Assembly (NCBI GenBank): GCA_021775835.1
Contig: JAJFHC010000027.1
Span: 1-40,958, forward strand
Length of the DNA: 40,958 nucleotides
Direction of reading: 5' to 3'
Source of the DNA: Hyphomicrobiales bacterium
GTDB taxonomy: Bacteria > Pseudomonadota > Alphaproteobacteria > Rhizobiales > JAJFHC01
The notes under the pieces were generated by a model. The model made no database searches. It was not told the origin of the DNA and was given only the letters and a program-made list of their open reading frames with translations. Below, piece after piece: positions 34,365 through 40,958 of the stretch. Both the position numbers and the translations under genes were made by a program. Within the stretch, counting starts at the first letter, position 1; every line of letters begins with the position of its first letter.

Positions 34365-35207
34365 TCACTTCCCGATCAGCGTTTTTATGTGATCTGCAAC
34401 ATTGCGTGCATCCACTACCGCCTCGCGGACCAGCCAGTCAAAGTGATCGGTCAGTGAGCGCACACGCTGGACTTCGCGAAATGCCAGATAAAACTGCCCC
34501 ACATAGACCACAGCCAGATTGGGTCCGAACACGGTAACCGGTGCGCTGAAGACCTGACGGGCATCGAAAAGAAACAGCCGCAATCTTGGAAACATCTCGT
34601 GACAAGAGTCGGCAATCAGTCGCAGTTGCTCATGCCGGATCTCCCGATCCAGGCCTTCGTAGTAAGCGGTTCCTTCGGCGCAGGCTCTCAATTCATGGAC
34701 CGGCAGAGCGATCTCATAATCCGATACACCCGATCGTAGCCATGTTCGTTGTTCCTGCATTGCATCGATCGCCTGGGCCGAGGCCTGATCGCGCAGGGCT
34801 GAGTATTCCCAGTCCAGCATTCTTTCCGATTTCAGTATGTCCGGCAAAGTTGCCGGAACATGGCGAACCTTGTAACCGGCGGCCTCCCGGTGCCATCCCA
34901 TAAGTTGTGCGTCAGCCGAACTGCGCTCGGCAGGACTGAGCGCCATGGCGGCCGCCACGATGTCGCCCGGCCGCTCGGGTCTGTTTGTCAGGCCCAACAG
35001 CCAGTCTGCACTCACCCCCAGTGCCGATGCGGCATCGGCAGCCAACTGAGCGTTCGGCAGTCGTGGCGTGTCGTCCTTGAGCAGGAGGCCGATCGTTGAA
35101 CGATCGACCCGTGTTTCCCGGGCCAGTCGGCTTCGTGAGAATTTTTGCCGTTCCATCGCTTCGGTGAGGCGTTCTCGAAAAAGAGAGGACCGATCACGTT
35201 TGTCCAT
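34365..35207 (-). CDS. XRE-family helix-turn-helix regulator
   Basis: Product of 280 residues from the ATG at 35207; GTG and TTG codons lie just upstream in frame. The N-terminal HTH (about residues 10-65, SRSRLARETRVDRSTIGLLLKD) is followed by a 200-residue domain I do not recognise. That domain has YKVRHVPATLPDILKSE and a C-terminal part (RLRLFLFDARQVFSAPVTVFGPNLAVVYVG) that resembles a ligand- or sensor-type alpha/beta fold. It converges on the cyclase gene. A 16-bp palindrome upstream is the likely autoregulatory operator. Confidence 0.85.
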   Translation of the reverse strand: MDKRDRSSLFRERLTEAMERQKFSRSRLARETRVDRSTIGLLLKDDTPRLPNAQLAADAASALGVSADWLLGLTNRPERPGDIVAAAMALSPAERSSADAQLMGWHREAAGYKVRHVPATLPDILKSERMLDWEYSALRDQASAQAIDAMQEQRTWLRSGVSDYEIALPVHELRACAEGTAYYEGLDREIRHEQLRLIADSCHEMFPRLRLFLFDARQVFSAPVTVFGPNLAVVYVGQFYLAFREVQRVRSLTDHFDWLVREAVVDARNVADHIKTLIGK

Positions 35208-35235
35208 CAAAATCACTAATATGGATTTTAGTCAA

Positions 35236-35251
35236 CATTATTGAAATAATG
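35236..35251. promoter_or_regulatory. Palindrome upstream of XRE regulator
   Basis: CATTATT-GA-AATAATG is a perfect 7-2-7 dyad 28 bp before the XRE start codon and 80 bp before the DUF2061 gene. Its size and AT-rich core fit an XRE-type operator that could control both divergent genes. Confidence 0.55.
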
Positions 35252-35331
35252 CAGCAGAAAAGCAGAATGTTCAAATGTCAATTTGCAGGATACGTCAGGG
35301 GTAAAGTGAAATCAAAAAAACGGAGAATTCC

Positions 35332-35556
35332 ATGGACACCACCACCAGACTGGTCATCAAATCCATCACGTGGCAGGTAATGGGCCTCGTTGTGATGATG
35401 CTCATAGGATATCTGTTCACGAATTCGATCTCGGCGAGTAGTGGAATCGCGGTCGCATCGGCGTTTGTCGGATTTCTCAGCTACTTCATGCACGAAATAC
35501 TTTGGTCCAAAATCGGTTGGGGCCGAATCTGGAATCCGAACAGTTCCATATCCTGA
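35332..35556 (+). CDS. DUF2061 small membrane protein
   Basis: Product of 74 residues with two predicted helices (about 10-28 and 36-54). The motif RLVIKSITWQVMGLVVMMLIGYLFT, then SYFMHEILWSKIGWGR, is the DUF2061 signature. It should be an inner-membrane protein; its function is unknown. Elsewhere DUF2061 is found near sulfur-assimilation genes, but none are here. The gene has a GGAGAATTCC leader upstream of the ATG. Confidence 0.85.
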   Translation: MDTTTRLVIKSITWQVMGLVVMMLIGYLFTNSISASSGIAVASAFVGFLSYFMHEILWSKIGWGRIWNPNSSIS

Positions 35557-35567
35557 TGCCTTGCACA

Positions 35568-36089
35568 TTACTGGCGACTGCGTGATTTTCGATTTTTTCG
35601 AGATTTGCGCCATTTCCATGGCGGCGTCATGGAACCGGCCCAGACCCCGCGCCGCGCGTCCCGGGCGTCACGCTCGGCTCCCACATAGGCATAGGTGATG
35701 CTGCGCAGCGCCAGGGCGTGGCCGGATCGGACCATGGCGTCGTTGACGTCCACCCGATCCGCCGTGCAGCGTCCGACGTCTCTGCGATAACGATCCGTGT
35801 CGACGATCGAACAGGTTACCGTTTTGTTCGAAACAATCGCCTTGAGTTTTGCACCAGCCTCCTTGCCGCAATTCCAGCGTTTTCCATTGGCACGCTTGCA
35901 CGTCTGTCGCCATTCAGGCGCGTCGATACCGTGGAGCCGGATGATCCGGTCCTCGAGATGGAAGCTGTCACCGTCGATAATTTTCGCGCCTCCCTTGACG
36001 TTGTCCTGTGGCAGATACCGTATGGCGACCAGGAGAAGTCCCGCCAGGGCGATCGTTGCCAGCCAATCGAAAACGTTTCTTGTTGTCAT
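35568..36089 (-). CDS. Membrane-anchored thermonuclease-like (SNase) protein
   Basis: Product of 173 residues with an N-terminal hydrophobic helix (8-26), an anchor or uncleaved signal. The SNase domain keeps D41, R51, D56 and E59 (IIRLHGIDAPE) and R103, matching staphylococcal nuclease D21, R35, D40, E43 and R87. Four cysteines (64, 74, 93, 108) suggest disulphides, so a periplasmic domain. The C-terminus is very basic (KWRKSRKNRKSRSRQ), which may bind nucleic acid. The stop lies 12 bp past the end of the convergent DUF2061 gene. Confidence 0.85.
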   Translation of the reverse strand: MTTRNVFDWLATIALAGLLLVAIRYLPQDNVKGGAKIIDGDSFHLEDRIIRLHGIDAPEWRQTCKRANGKRWNCGKEAGAKLKAIVSNKTVTCSIVDTDRYRRDVGRCTADRVDVNDAMVRSGHALALRSITYAYVGAERDARDARRGVWAGSMTPPWKWRKSRKNRKSRSRQ

Positions 36090-36159
36090 GGTGCTGAGTG
36101 AAACCTGAAGTGCATACGAAACGGTTTCCGGGGATATCCAATACGGGAGCGCGGGATCT

Positions 36160-36876
36160 TCAAACCGCTATTTCACCAGCAAGATAGGCTTGTGCCTGCG
36201 GTGATTTTGGATCGGACAAAAAGGTCAGCGTGTCGGCCTTTTCGACTATTTGCCCATTACCCAGAAAGACCACCTCGTCGGCCAGTCGTCTCAACTGCCC
36301 CAGATTGTGGCTGGTCATCATGACCTTTATCCCCGAGGCATGGATGTCGCCGATCAGCCGTTCTATATCCAGCGTGCTGGCGGGGTCCAGGCTTGCCGTC
36401 GGCTCATCGAGAAACAGAATCTCCGGTTCTAGGGTCCAGGCCCGTGCCAGCGCCAGTTTCTGCTGCTCTCCGCCCGACAACACGGTTGCCTGCCGGTCGT
36501 GCAGGTGTTCGATCCCTGTGCGCTTAAGAGCCTCGAGTACACGACGGCGGCGGGCGACTTTCGCCATTCCCCGAAGCTTGAGCGGGTATTCCACATTGGC
36601 AAATACTGAACGGCGCAGCACGACCGGCCGCTGGAACACCATGGCTTGATGAAGAGCTGCGTCGGCCCGTCGGGGTCCTTCCCAGACAACCTCACCATCC
36701 GAGGGGAGCAACAAACCGTGGCACAGGCGAAGCAAGAGGCTCTTGCCGGCGCCATTGGGCCCGACGATCATTGTCAGGGGACCATCCACAACCTTCAGGG
36801 ATACTGACTCGATCAATCGCAGTCCGTCGACATCGTAACTGACATTGCGCAGTTCAAGGGGCAGGATATCGGTCAC
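36160..36876 (-). CDS. tupC: Tungstate-type ABC transporter, ATP-binding protein
   Basis: Product of 238 residues. Walker A is GPNGAGKS (residues 39-46), the signature is LSGGEQQKLALARA, and Walker B is LFLDEPTASLD. The ATG overlaps the permease stop (ATGA). The Q-loop context AMVFQRPVVLRRSVFANVEYPLKLRG is that of TupC/WtpC-type importers. It provides energy for oxyanion uptake with the upstream permease. Confidence 0.87.
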   Translation of the reverse strand: MTDILPLELRNVSYDVDGLRLIESVSLKVVDGPLTMIVGPNGAGKSLLLRLCHGLLLPSDGEVVWEGPRRADAALHQAMVFQRPVVLRRSVFANVEYPLKLRGMAKVARRRRVLEALKRTGIEHLHDRQATVLSGGEQQKLALARAWTLEPEILFLDEPTASLDPASTLDIERLIGDIHASGIKVMMTSHNLGQLRRLADEVVFLGNGQIVEKADTLTFLSDPKSPQAQAYLAGEIAV

Positions 36877-37577
36877 ACTCGTCGCTCCGTATCATTCATG
36901 GATACGGCAAAGACGGCGCCGTTGACCAGAAGCGAAAGGGTGATGAGCACAAGGCCGAGGCCGATTGCAAGGTCGAGGTTGCCTTTGCTGGTCTCAAGAG
37001 CGATGGCCGTCGTCAAAACCCGGGTAGCGTGCTCAATATTGCCGCCAACGATCATGACCGCGCCGACTTCTGCCACAGCACGTCCGAACCCGGCCAGCAC
37101 GGCGGTAATGAGTTGAAACCGCCCATCCCAGACGAGGGTGAGAGCTGACTGACGCCGTGAAGCGCGAAAGGAAATGAGTTGCTCGCGGTGCTGCCGCCAC
37201 AGGTCGCCGATGATCTGCCGTGTAACTGCCGCGATAATCGGTGTTATGAGTATCGTCTGGGCAATGATCATTGCTGTTGGCGTAAACAACAGGCCGAAGA
37301 CACCTAAGGGACCTGACCTAGAAAGCATCAGGTAGACCAAAAGACCAACCACAACGGGTGGCAGGCCCATCAGGGCATTGAGCAGAACAACCAGTGCCGT
37401 GCGGCCGGGAAACCTGACAATCGCCAGAAGGGCCCCTGCAGGCAAACCAATGAGGGCAGCACAGGCAACCGCGGTAAGGCTTACTTTGAGGGACAGCCAC
37501 ACAATTTCGAGCAGATCCGGATCGAGTGAAAAGATCAGCGAAAAGGCTGACAGGATGCCTTGGCCGAGATCATTCAT
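36873..37577 (-). CDS. tupB: Tungstate-type ABC transporter, permease
   Basis: Product of 234 residues with five to six helices. GLPPVVVGLLVYLMLSRSGPLG and LLFTPTAMIIAQTILITPI match TupB closely. The coupling loop lies around RASRRQSALTLVWDG, and the sequence GRAVAEVGAVMIVGGNI is shared with molybdate permeases. No TupA binding-protein gene is adjacent on either side. The upstream gene is moaE, which links the pair to molybdopterin/tungstopterin enzymes. Confidence 0.87.
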   Translation of the reverse strand: MNDLGQGILSAFSLIFSLDPDLLEIVWLSLKVSLTAVACAALIGLPAGALLAIVRFPGRTALVVLLNALMGLPPVVVGLLVYLMLSRSGPLGVFGLLFTPTAMIIAQTILITPIIAAVTRQIIGDLWRQHREQLISFRASRRQSALTLVWDGRFQLITAVLAGFGRAVAEVGAVMIVGGNIEHATRVLTTAIALETSKGNLDLAIGLGLVLITLSLLVNGAVFAVSMNDTERRV

Positions 37578-37643
37578 GGAGGCAACGCATGCCGGTCCAC
37601 AACGGCGTCCTGTTCACATGAAAGGGATTTGGAGACGCAGATT

Positions 37644-38102
37644 TCACGATGCTTTGGTGTCCCATCGCGCGGCCGCCGCATCGTCCTCGTGTTTGGCATC
37701 GACCCACTCGTCTCCGTCCTGACCCGACTCGAGTTTCCAAAACGGGGCCTTGGTCTTCAGCCAGTCCATGAGGAACATGCAGGCCTCGAACGCCGCCTCG
37801 CGATGGGCCGATGCGGTAATGACAAGCACAATATCGTCACCCGGCTTAAGACGGCCGTAACGGTGCACGATCAGCGAGGATTCAAGCGGCCAGCGTTCCC
37901 TTGCTTGATCGGAAATATCCTGAAGCGCGCTTTCGGTCATGCCCGGGTAGTGTTCGAGCGTCATGGCGTCGATGACGCTGTCTCCGGTAAGCTCCCGCAC
38001 CGTGCCGACAAAAGCAGCTGTGGCCCCGATCGCCAGGTTGCCTTCGCGGAGCAGTCGCATCTCTTCTGCAATATCGAAAGGGGATTCCTGTACCCGAATC
38101 AT
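37644..38102 (-). CDS. moaE: Molybdopterin synthase catalytic subunit
   Basis: Product of 152 residues from MIRVQESPFD, the family length; an upstream in-frame start would add 8 residues. Family motifs: GATAAFVGTVRE, LEHYPGMTE, IVHRYGRLKPGD and the active-site MDWLKTKAPFWKLE. Lys116 and Lys123 correspond to E. coli MoaE Lys119 and Lys126. With MoaD it inserts the dithiolene sulphurs into precursor Z. No moaD is seen next to it. It is 66 bp upstream of tupB on the same strand. Confidence 0.93.
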   Translation of the reverse strand: MIRVQESPFDIAEEMRLLREGNLAIGATAAFVGTVRELTGDSVIDAMTLEHYPGMTESALQDISDQARERWPLESSLIVHRYGRLKPGDDIVLVITASAHREAAFEACMFLMDWLKTKAPFWKLESGQDGDEWVDAKHEDDAAAARWDTKAS

Positions 38103-38136
38103 GAATTTATCCACGCATCTGCTCAAACCCGAAAAT

Positions 38137-38160
38137 AATCACCGTACAATACGGGTGATT
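38137..38160 (-). terminator. Terminator between DUF6460-like gene and moaE
   Basis: AATCACC pairs with GGTGATT and GTA with TAC inside (one bulged G, CAA loop). On the minus strand the stem is followed by ATTTTC. It probably ends the DUF6460-like transcript and insulates moaE; an operator role for moaE is the alternative. Confidence 0.55.
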
Positions 38161-38195
38161 GAACAACGGCGCCATACTCCAAAAATCATCCCGCT

Positions 38196-38441
38196 CTAGC
38201 CACGAGGCGGGCGAAACAGGTAGATGATGAGCCAGACCGGAACGATCACCAACGATCCCAATATCAGATGCGGCACAGCCCAGGTAACGCCCCGTTGCAG
38301 AAGCGACAGAACCCGCTCAGGTGTTATGCCCATGTCAACCAGCACCTGTTCGGCCGTGATGTCGACAGTTGACAGCAAAACCCCTACAACCAGCGATGCC
38401 AGCATTATCTTGGTTGCTGTGGCAGAAAGTCTGTATAACAT
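38196..38441 (-). CDS. DUF6460-like small membrane protein
   Basis: Product of 81 residues from the ATG at 38441; GTG and TTG codons would extend it by up to 18 residues without adding recognisable sequence. Two helices (about residues 10-28 and 55-76). The pattern VVGVLLSTVDITAEQVLVDMG, then HLILGSLVIVPVWLIIYLFRP, fits the DUF6460 family of alphaproteobacterial inner-membrane proteins. Function unknown. A terminator-like hairpin follows. Confidence 0.68.
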   Translation of the reverse strand: MLYRLSATATKIMLASLVVGVLLSTVDITAEQVLVDMGITPERVLSLLQRGVTWAVPHLILGSLVIVPVWLIIYLFRPPRG

Positions 38442-38554
38442 CAATCTGTTGCCCGTGCGTTCATCCCCAGCCCAGGATGACTCATTCACCAACACAGCTT
38501 AACCGAAAACGCGCCGGATTCCCAACCCTCGGCGACAGTGCCGGTTGACGCCGG

Positions 38555-40591
38555 TCAGAATAGTTTCTTCAGGACACCGCCGATCGGATCCTTTTTCTCG
38601 TCGCCGTCGGACGGCTTGAGAATATCCTTGATGACGTCTTCCGGATTACCGTTCTTGATAACATCCTTGACGCCCTTTTCGATCCCCTTGACACCGCCTT
38701 TGCCTAATCCTTCCAGAGCCTTGAAAGCCGCTTCCGGATTCTCAAGAATGCCTTTGATGTCCGGGTAAATGTTCGGATTGGACCAGGGCCCTTCGATCAC
38801 CACGGGTATCTTGAGACCGGCAAGATCCACACCGCCCCCCTGGCCCTCCAGCGAGGCAACAAGCTTCGGGTTTACGCGATAGCTGACCGTCTGCTGCGGC
38901 ATGTTTATGGACCCTCCGCCGGTGACACGCACCAACGGTCCAATCAGGCTGAGGTCAGTGCTCGATGCAACCCCGTTCTTGATGGCAAAACTCGACGAGA
39001 ATGAACTGAAGTCGGTTTTCTGAGCCTCGCCGCCTGACCAGCCGGTCAATGCGCTCGTGCCAAGTGTCCTGACCATCTGTGCAATGTTTACGCCGCGAAT
39101 GGCACCGTTGGCGAAAACGATTTTGGCGTTGCCGCCGAGCGTCGATACCATCTGCCTCTGGCTGACGCCGTTGGCGGTGATATTGAGCGCCATTTGGCCG
39201 GTGCCCTCAAGCCACTTCATGTTGGCGGCATCGCGCAACAATCCAAAACCTTCAATCCCGCCAATGGCAAAATTGGCATTGAGGGCAGGGGTGCTGGCAG
39301 CCCCGTTCAGGCTAAGTTTGCCCTTGCCGTTACCGCCATAAAGCGCAAGTTGTGTAAGGTTGACGGAAAGTTTGCCTCCCTGAAGGGAAACCACAAGCGC
39401 GCTCTTGCCGATCTTGATCTTCTTGTAAAGAATTTGCGAAGCGGCAAGGTTGAGATTCGCGTTGACAGCGTTCAGTCCGCTGAAGTCGATCTTGGCATCG
39501 CTCCAGCCGCCGGATCCGGATTGCCCCCCGCCGGAGGTTCCACCAGAAGCCGCCTCGCCACCGCCACTGAGATATTTGTTCACGTTGATACTGTCGACGC
39601 CGAGATTAGCTTTGATGCTTGGGCGGTCGCCACCCAGCGCCACCACCGCACTGCCCTTTGCGTTCATATCGTCGAGGCCGATTTCCGCGTCCGCAAGCGT
39701 CATGGTGTCGTTTGCGTACTTCACGCTGGAGCGTACGGAGAACGGTCCCAGACCATTGCCAGGCGCAAGCGGGCTGCCCGCCCAGGCGGCCATTTCCCTG
39801 ATCGACGGAGAACTTGCGGACAGGGCACCTGCCACGCCGACATCCTTGTCGGCCGAAACCGTACCGTCAAAAGAGGTCGTGATATGTTTGGACGATAGTT
39901 TGGTGCTCAGCGATGTGTTGCCGCCGTCCATAAGAGCCTTCGGCTGACCGAGGTTAACCTCTAGTTCCATGTTCTCGCCATTCCAGACAGCGGAACCCTT
40001 GACCTCCAGTGGGCTCACGATATCCCGCAGGCTCAACGCCACATTAATCTTGTCGAGTGAGAAGGCACCGCCGGAAACTTCATCGGCGTAGAGTATTGTC
40101 CCATCGACGATCTCGATCTGGCCCAGACGGAGATTTTCAAGCCCGACCGGCGAACTTGCCTCCGTGGATGAACTCCACGTGCTTTCCTGGCCGGTTGTTT
40201 CTCCGCTTCCAAAATCCCAGTTGGCAGCCCCGTCCTTGGTGACTTTCAGATCGATAACGGGTTTTACCAGCACGAACTTTTTGACATCAACATCGCCGCT
40301 GAAAAGCGGCATCAGTGCGAGATTGACCTGGATCTCATCGGCGGCAAGCAACGATCCTGTCGCGAGGCCACCCGGATTGGAAATGGCCACGTCCTTCGCT
40401 TCAAGAGCTATGCTCGGAAACAGAGAAAATTTTGGATCACTGCCGATCTTGAGCTCCCGGCCCGTGCTTTCTTTAACGGTTTGAATGACTTGGGCGGTGA
40501 TCGTGTCTGTCGGCACCAGAAATGGAAGAGCGGCAACAGCCACAACCAGAAGGATGACAAGGCCGAAAACGATATAGAGAAGTCTCATCAT
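38555..40591 (-). CDS. AsmA-family envelope protein
   Basis: Product of 678 residues from the first of two adjacent ATGs (MMRLL). One N-terminal helix (about 3-25) anchors a large periplasmic part. The AsmA N-terminal domain shows SLFPSIALEAKDVAISNPGG and ADEIQVNLALMPLFSGDVDVKKFVLVKPVIDL. A Gly/Ser-rich linker (GGGEAASGGTSGGGQSGSGG) lies near residue 380, and the AsmA_2-type C-terminal domain has MVSTLGGNAKIVFANGAIRGVNI. AsmA-like proteins are bridge-type phospholipid carriers or assembly factors between the membranes. The C-terminus is Lys/Asp-rich. Confidence 0.87.
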   Translation of the reverse strand: MMRLLYIVFGLVILLVVAVAALPFLVPTDTITAQVIQTVKESTGRELKIGSDPKFSLFPSIALEAKDVAISNPGGLATGSLLAADEIQVNLALMPLFSGDVDVKKFVLVKPVIDLKVTKDGAANWDFGSGETTGQESTWSSSTEASSPVGLENLRLGQIEIVDGTILYADEVSGGAFSLDKINVALSLRDIVSPLEVKGSAVWNGENMELEVNLGQPKALMDGGNTSLSTKLSSKHITTSFDGTVSADKDVGVAGALSASSPSIREMAAWAGSPLAPGNGLGPFSVRSSVKYANDTMTLADAEIGLDDMNAKGSAVVALGGDRPSIKANLGVDSINVNKYLSGGGEAASGGTSGGGQSGSGGWSDAKIDFSGLNAVNANLNLAASQILYKKIKIGKSALVVSLQGGKLSVNLTQLALYGGNGKGKLSLNGAASTPALNANFAIGGIEGFGLLRDAANMKWLEGTGQMALNITANGVSQRQMVSTLGGNAKIVFANGAIRGVNIAQMVRTLGTSALTGWSGGEAQKTDFSSFSSSFAIKNGVASSTDLSLIGPLVRVTGGGSINMPQQTVSYRVNPKLVASLEGQGGGVDLAGLKIPVVIEGPWSNPNIYPDIKGILENPEAAFKALEGLGKGGVKGIEKGVKDVIKNGNPEDVIKDILKPSDGDEKKDPIGGVLKKLF

Positions 40592-40694
40592 GGGGATAAC
40601 GTGCACCGTTCTTGTTGAACAACGTGGTGAGTCCACTTGGACGAGTATAACCTGTTTGGATAATGTTGTGCTACCGGATAGCATTAACAGCTTA

Positions 40695-40957
40695 TACTAA
40701 CGGTGCCTACTATTGCCCCATTTCATGGGTTAGCCTTGCCCATCCGGGCAGGCGCGGTGCGACGAGCGATACGGTGTATCGGTCGAGCGCCGCAACGCAT
40801 CCGGTGGGCACGGATAGCCCACCGAAGGCCGGGCTATTTTGGCCTCCGGACATCGTTGCGTTCCGCTTGGAGTACACCGCACTCCGGCGCGAAACGCGCC
40901 TTGCCGGCAGACCAAAATCGCCACGGTGAAATGGGGCAATAGTAGGCACCGTTGGTA
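40695..40957. mobile_element. MITE-like palindromic element, copy 2 (inverted)
   Basis: Same length (263 bp) as copy 1 but in opposite orientation. Its 31-bp terminal repeats have one mismatch (TACTAACGG on the left against TACCAACGG on the right). Left flank is TTA (40692-40694); the right flank is cut by the window end after one T. It lies 103 bp upstream of the AsmA gene start, in that gene's promoter side. Internal 69-79-residue open frames also occur in copy 1 but have no coding signature. Confidence 0.83.
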
Positions 40958-40958
40958 T

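Noticed and set aside
15060..40957. Composite transposon bounded by the two repeat copies
   Set aside because: The copies carry no transposase, and the enclosed genes look like ordinary chromosomal operons; independent MITE insertions are simpler.
1..40958. CRISPR arrays, tRNA, rRNA and prophage genes
   Set aside because: No regularly spaced repeats, cloverleaf-like sequence or phage structural genes were seen; read by eye only, so small RNAs could be missed.

Overview
The window reads as chromosome of a GC-rich alphaproteobacterium, most likely a marine or Hyphomicrobiales-like lineage. This is inferred from gene content: a crotonyl-CoA carboxylase/reductase (ethylmalonyl-CoA pathway), a non-pyrrolysine MttB-family protein, an EutA-like racemase, many solute transporters and tight ATGA-type gene overlaps. 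No rRNA, tRNA, phage, plasmid or CRISPR feature was seen, and no gene for a transposase.

Region by region. (1) 1-1162: 3' part of ccr. (2) 1229-8998: a catabolic island. One strand carries an EutA-like racemase, a LysR regulator, a Rieske oxygenase and a coupled 84-residue helical protein. The other strand carries a trimethylamine-dehydrogenase-like flavoprotein and an MttB-like methyltransferase. A BetI-like TetR gene closes the island. Together they suggest breakdown of an N-methylated (betaine-like) compound; the active-site residues of the flavoprotein argue against trimethylamine itself. (3) 9104-9394: a DUF1330 protein. (4) 9427-15060: LysR regulator, iron-dependent alcohol dehydrogenase and a phnDCEE phosphonate transporter. 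A 263-bp MITE-like element directly follows the last codon of this operon. (5) 15341-15832: a GFA/CENP-V-like zinc protein. (6) 16254-24743: a five-gene peptide/opine-type ABC importer, an unknown multi-pass membrane protein and an MFS transporter. (7) 24814-26269: a DMT exporter divergent from an Lrp/AsnC regulator. (8) 26837-34270: a surface-carbohydrate-type protein, a TPR plus outer-membrane-barrel protein, three tandem secreted FecR-domain paralogues and a CHASE2-class III cyclase. (9) 34365-40591: XRE regulator, DUF2061 protein, secreted nuclease, tupBC-like tungstate transporter genes with moaE, a DUF6460-like protein and an AsmA-family protein. A second, inverted copy of the MITE ends the window.

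The best candidate for an undescribed system is region 8. An outer-membrane barrel, three near-identical periplasmic FecR-domain proteins and an inner-membrane CHASE2 cyclase lie in one run of same-strand genes, with no sigma factor and no TonB receptor nearby. This looks like an envelope-to-cyclic-nucleotide signalling line in which FecR modules are free periplasmic proteins. The second candidate is region 2, where an unusual TMADH homologue, a Rieske oxygenase and an MttB homologue share a divergent control region. That region carries half-sites also found as an inverted repeat upstream of the island's TetR gene.
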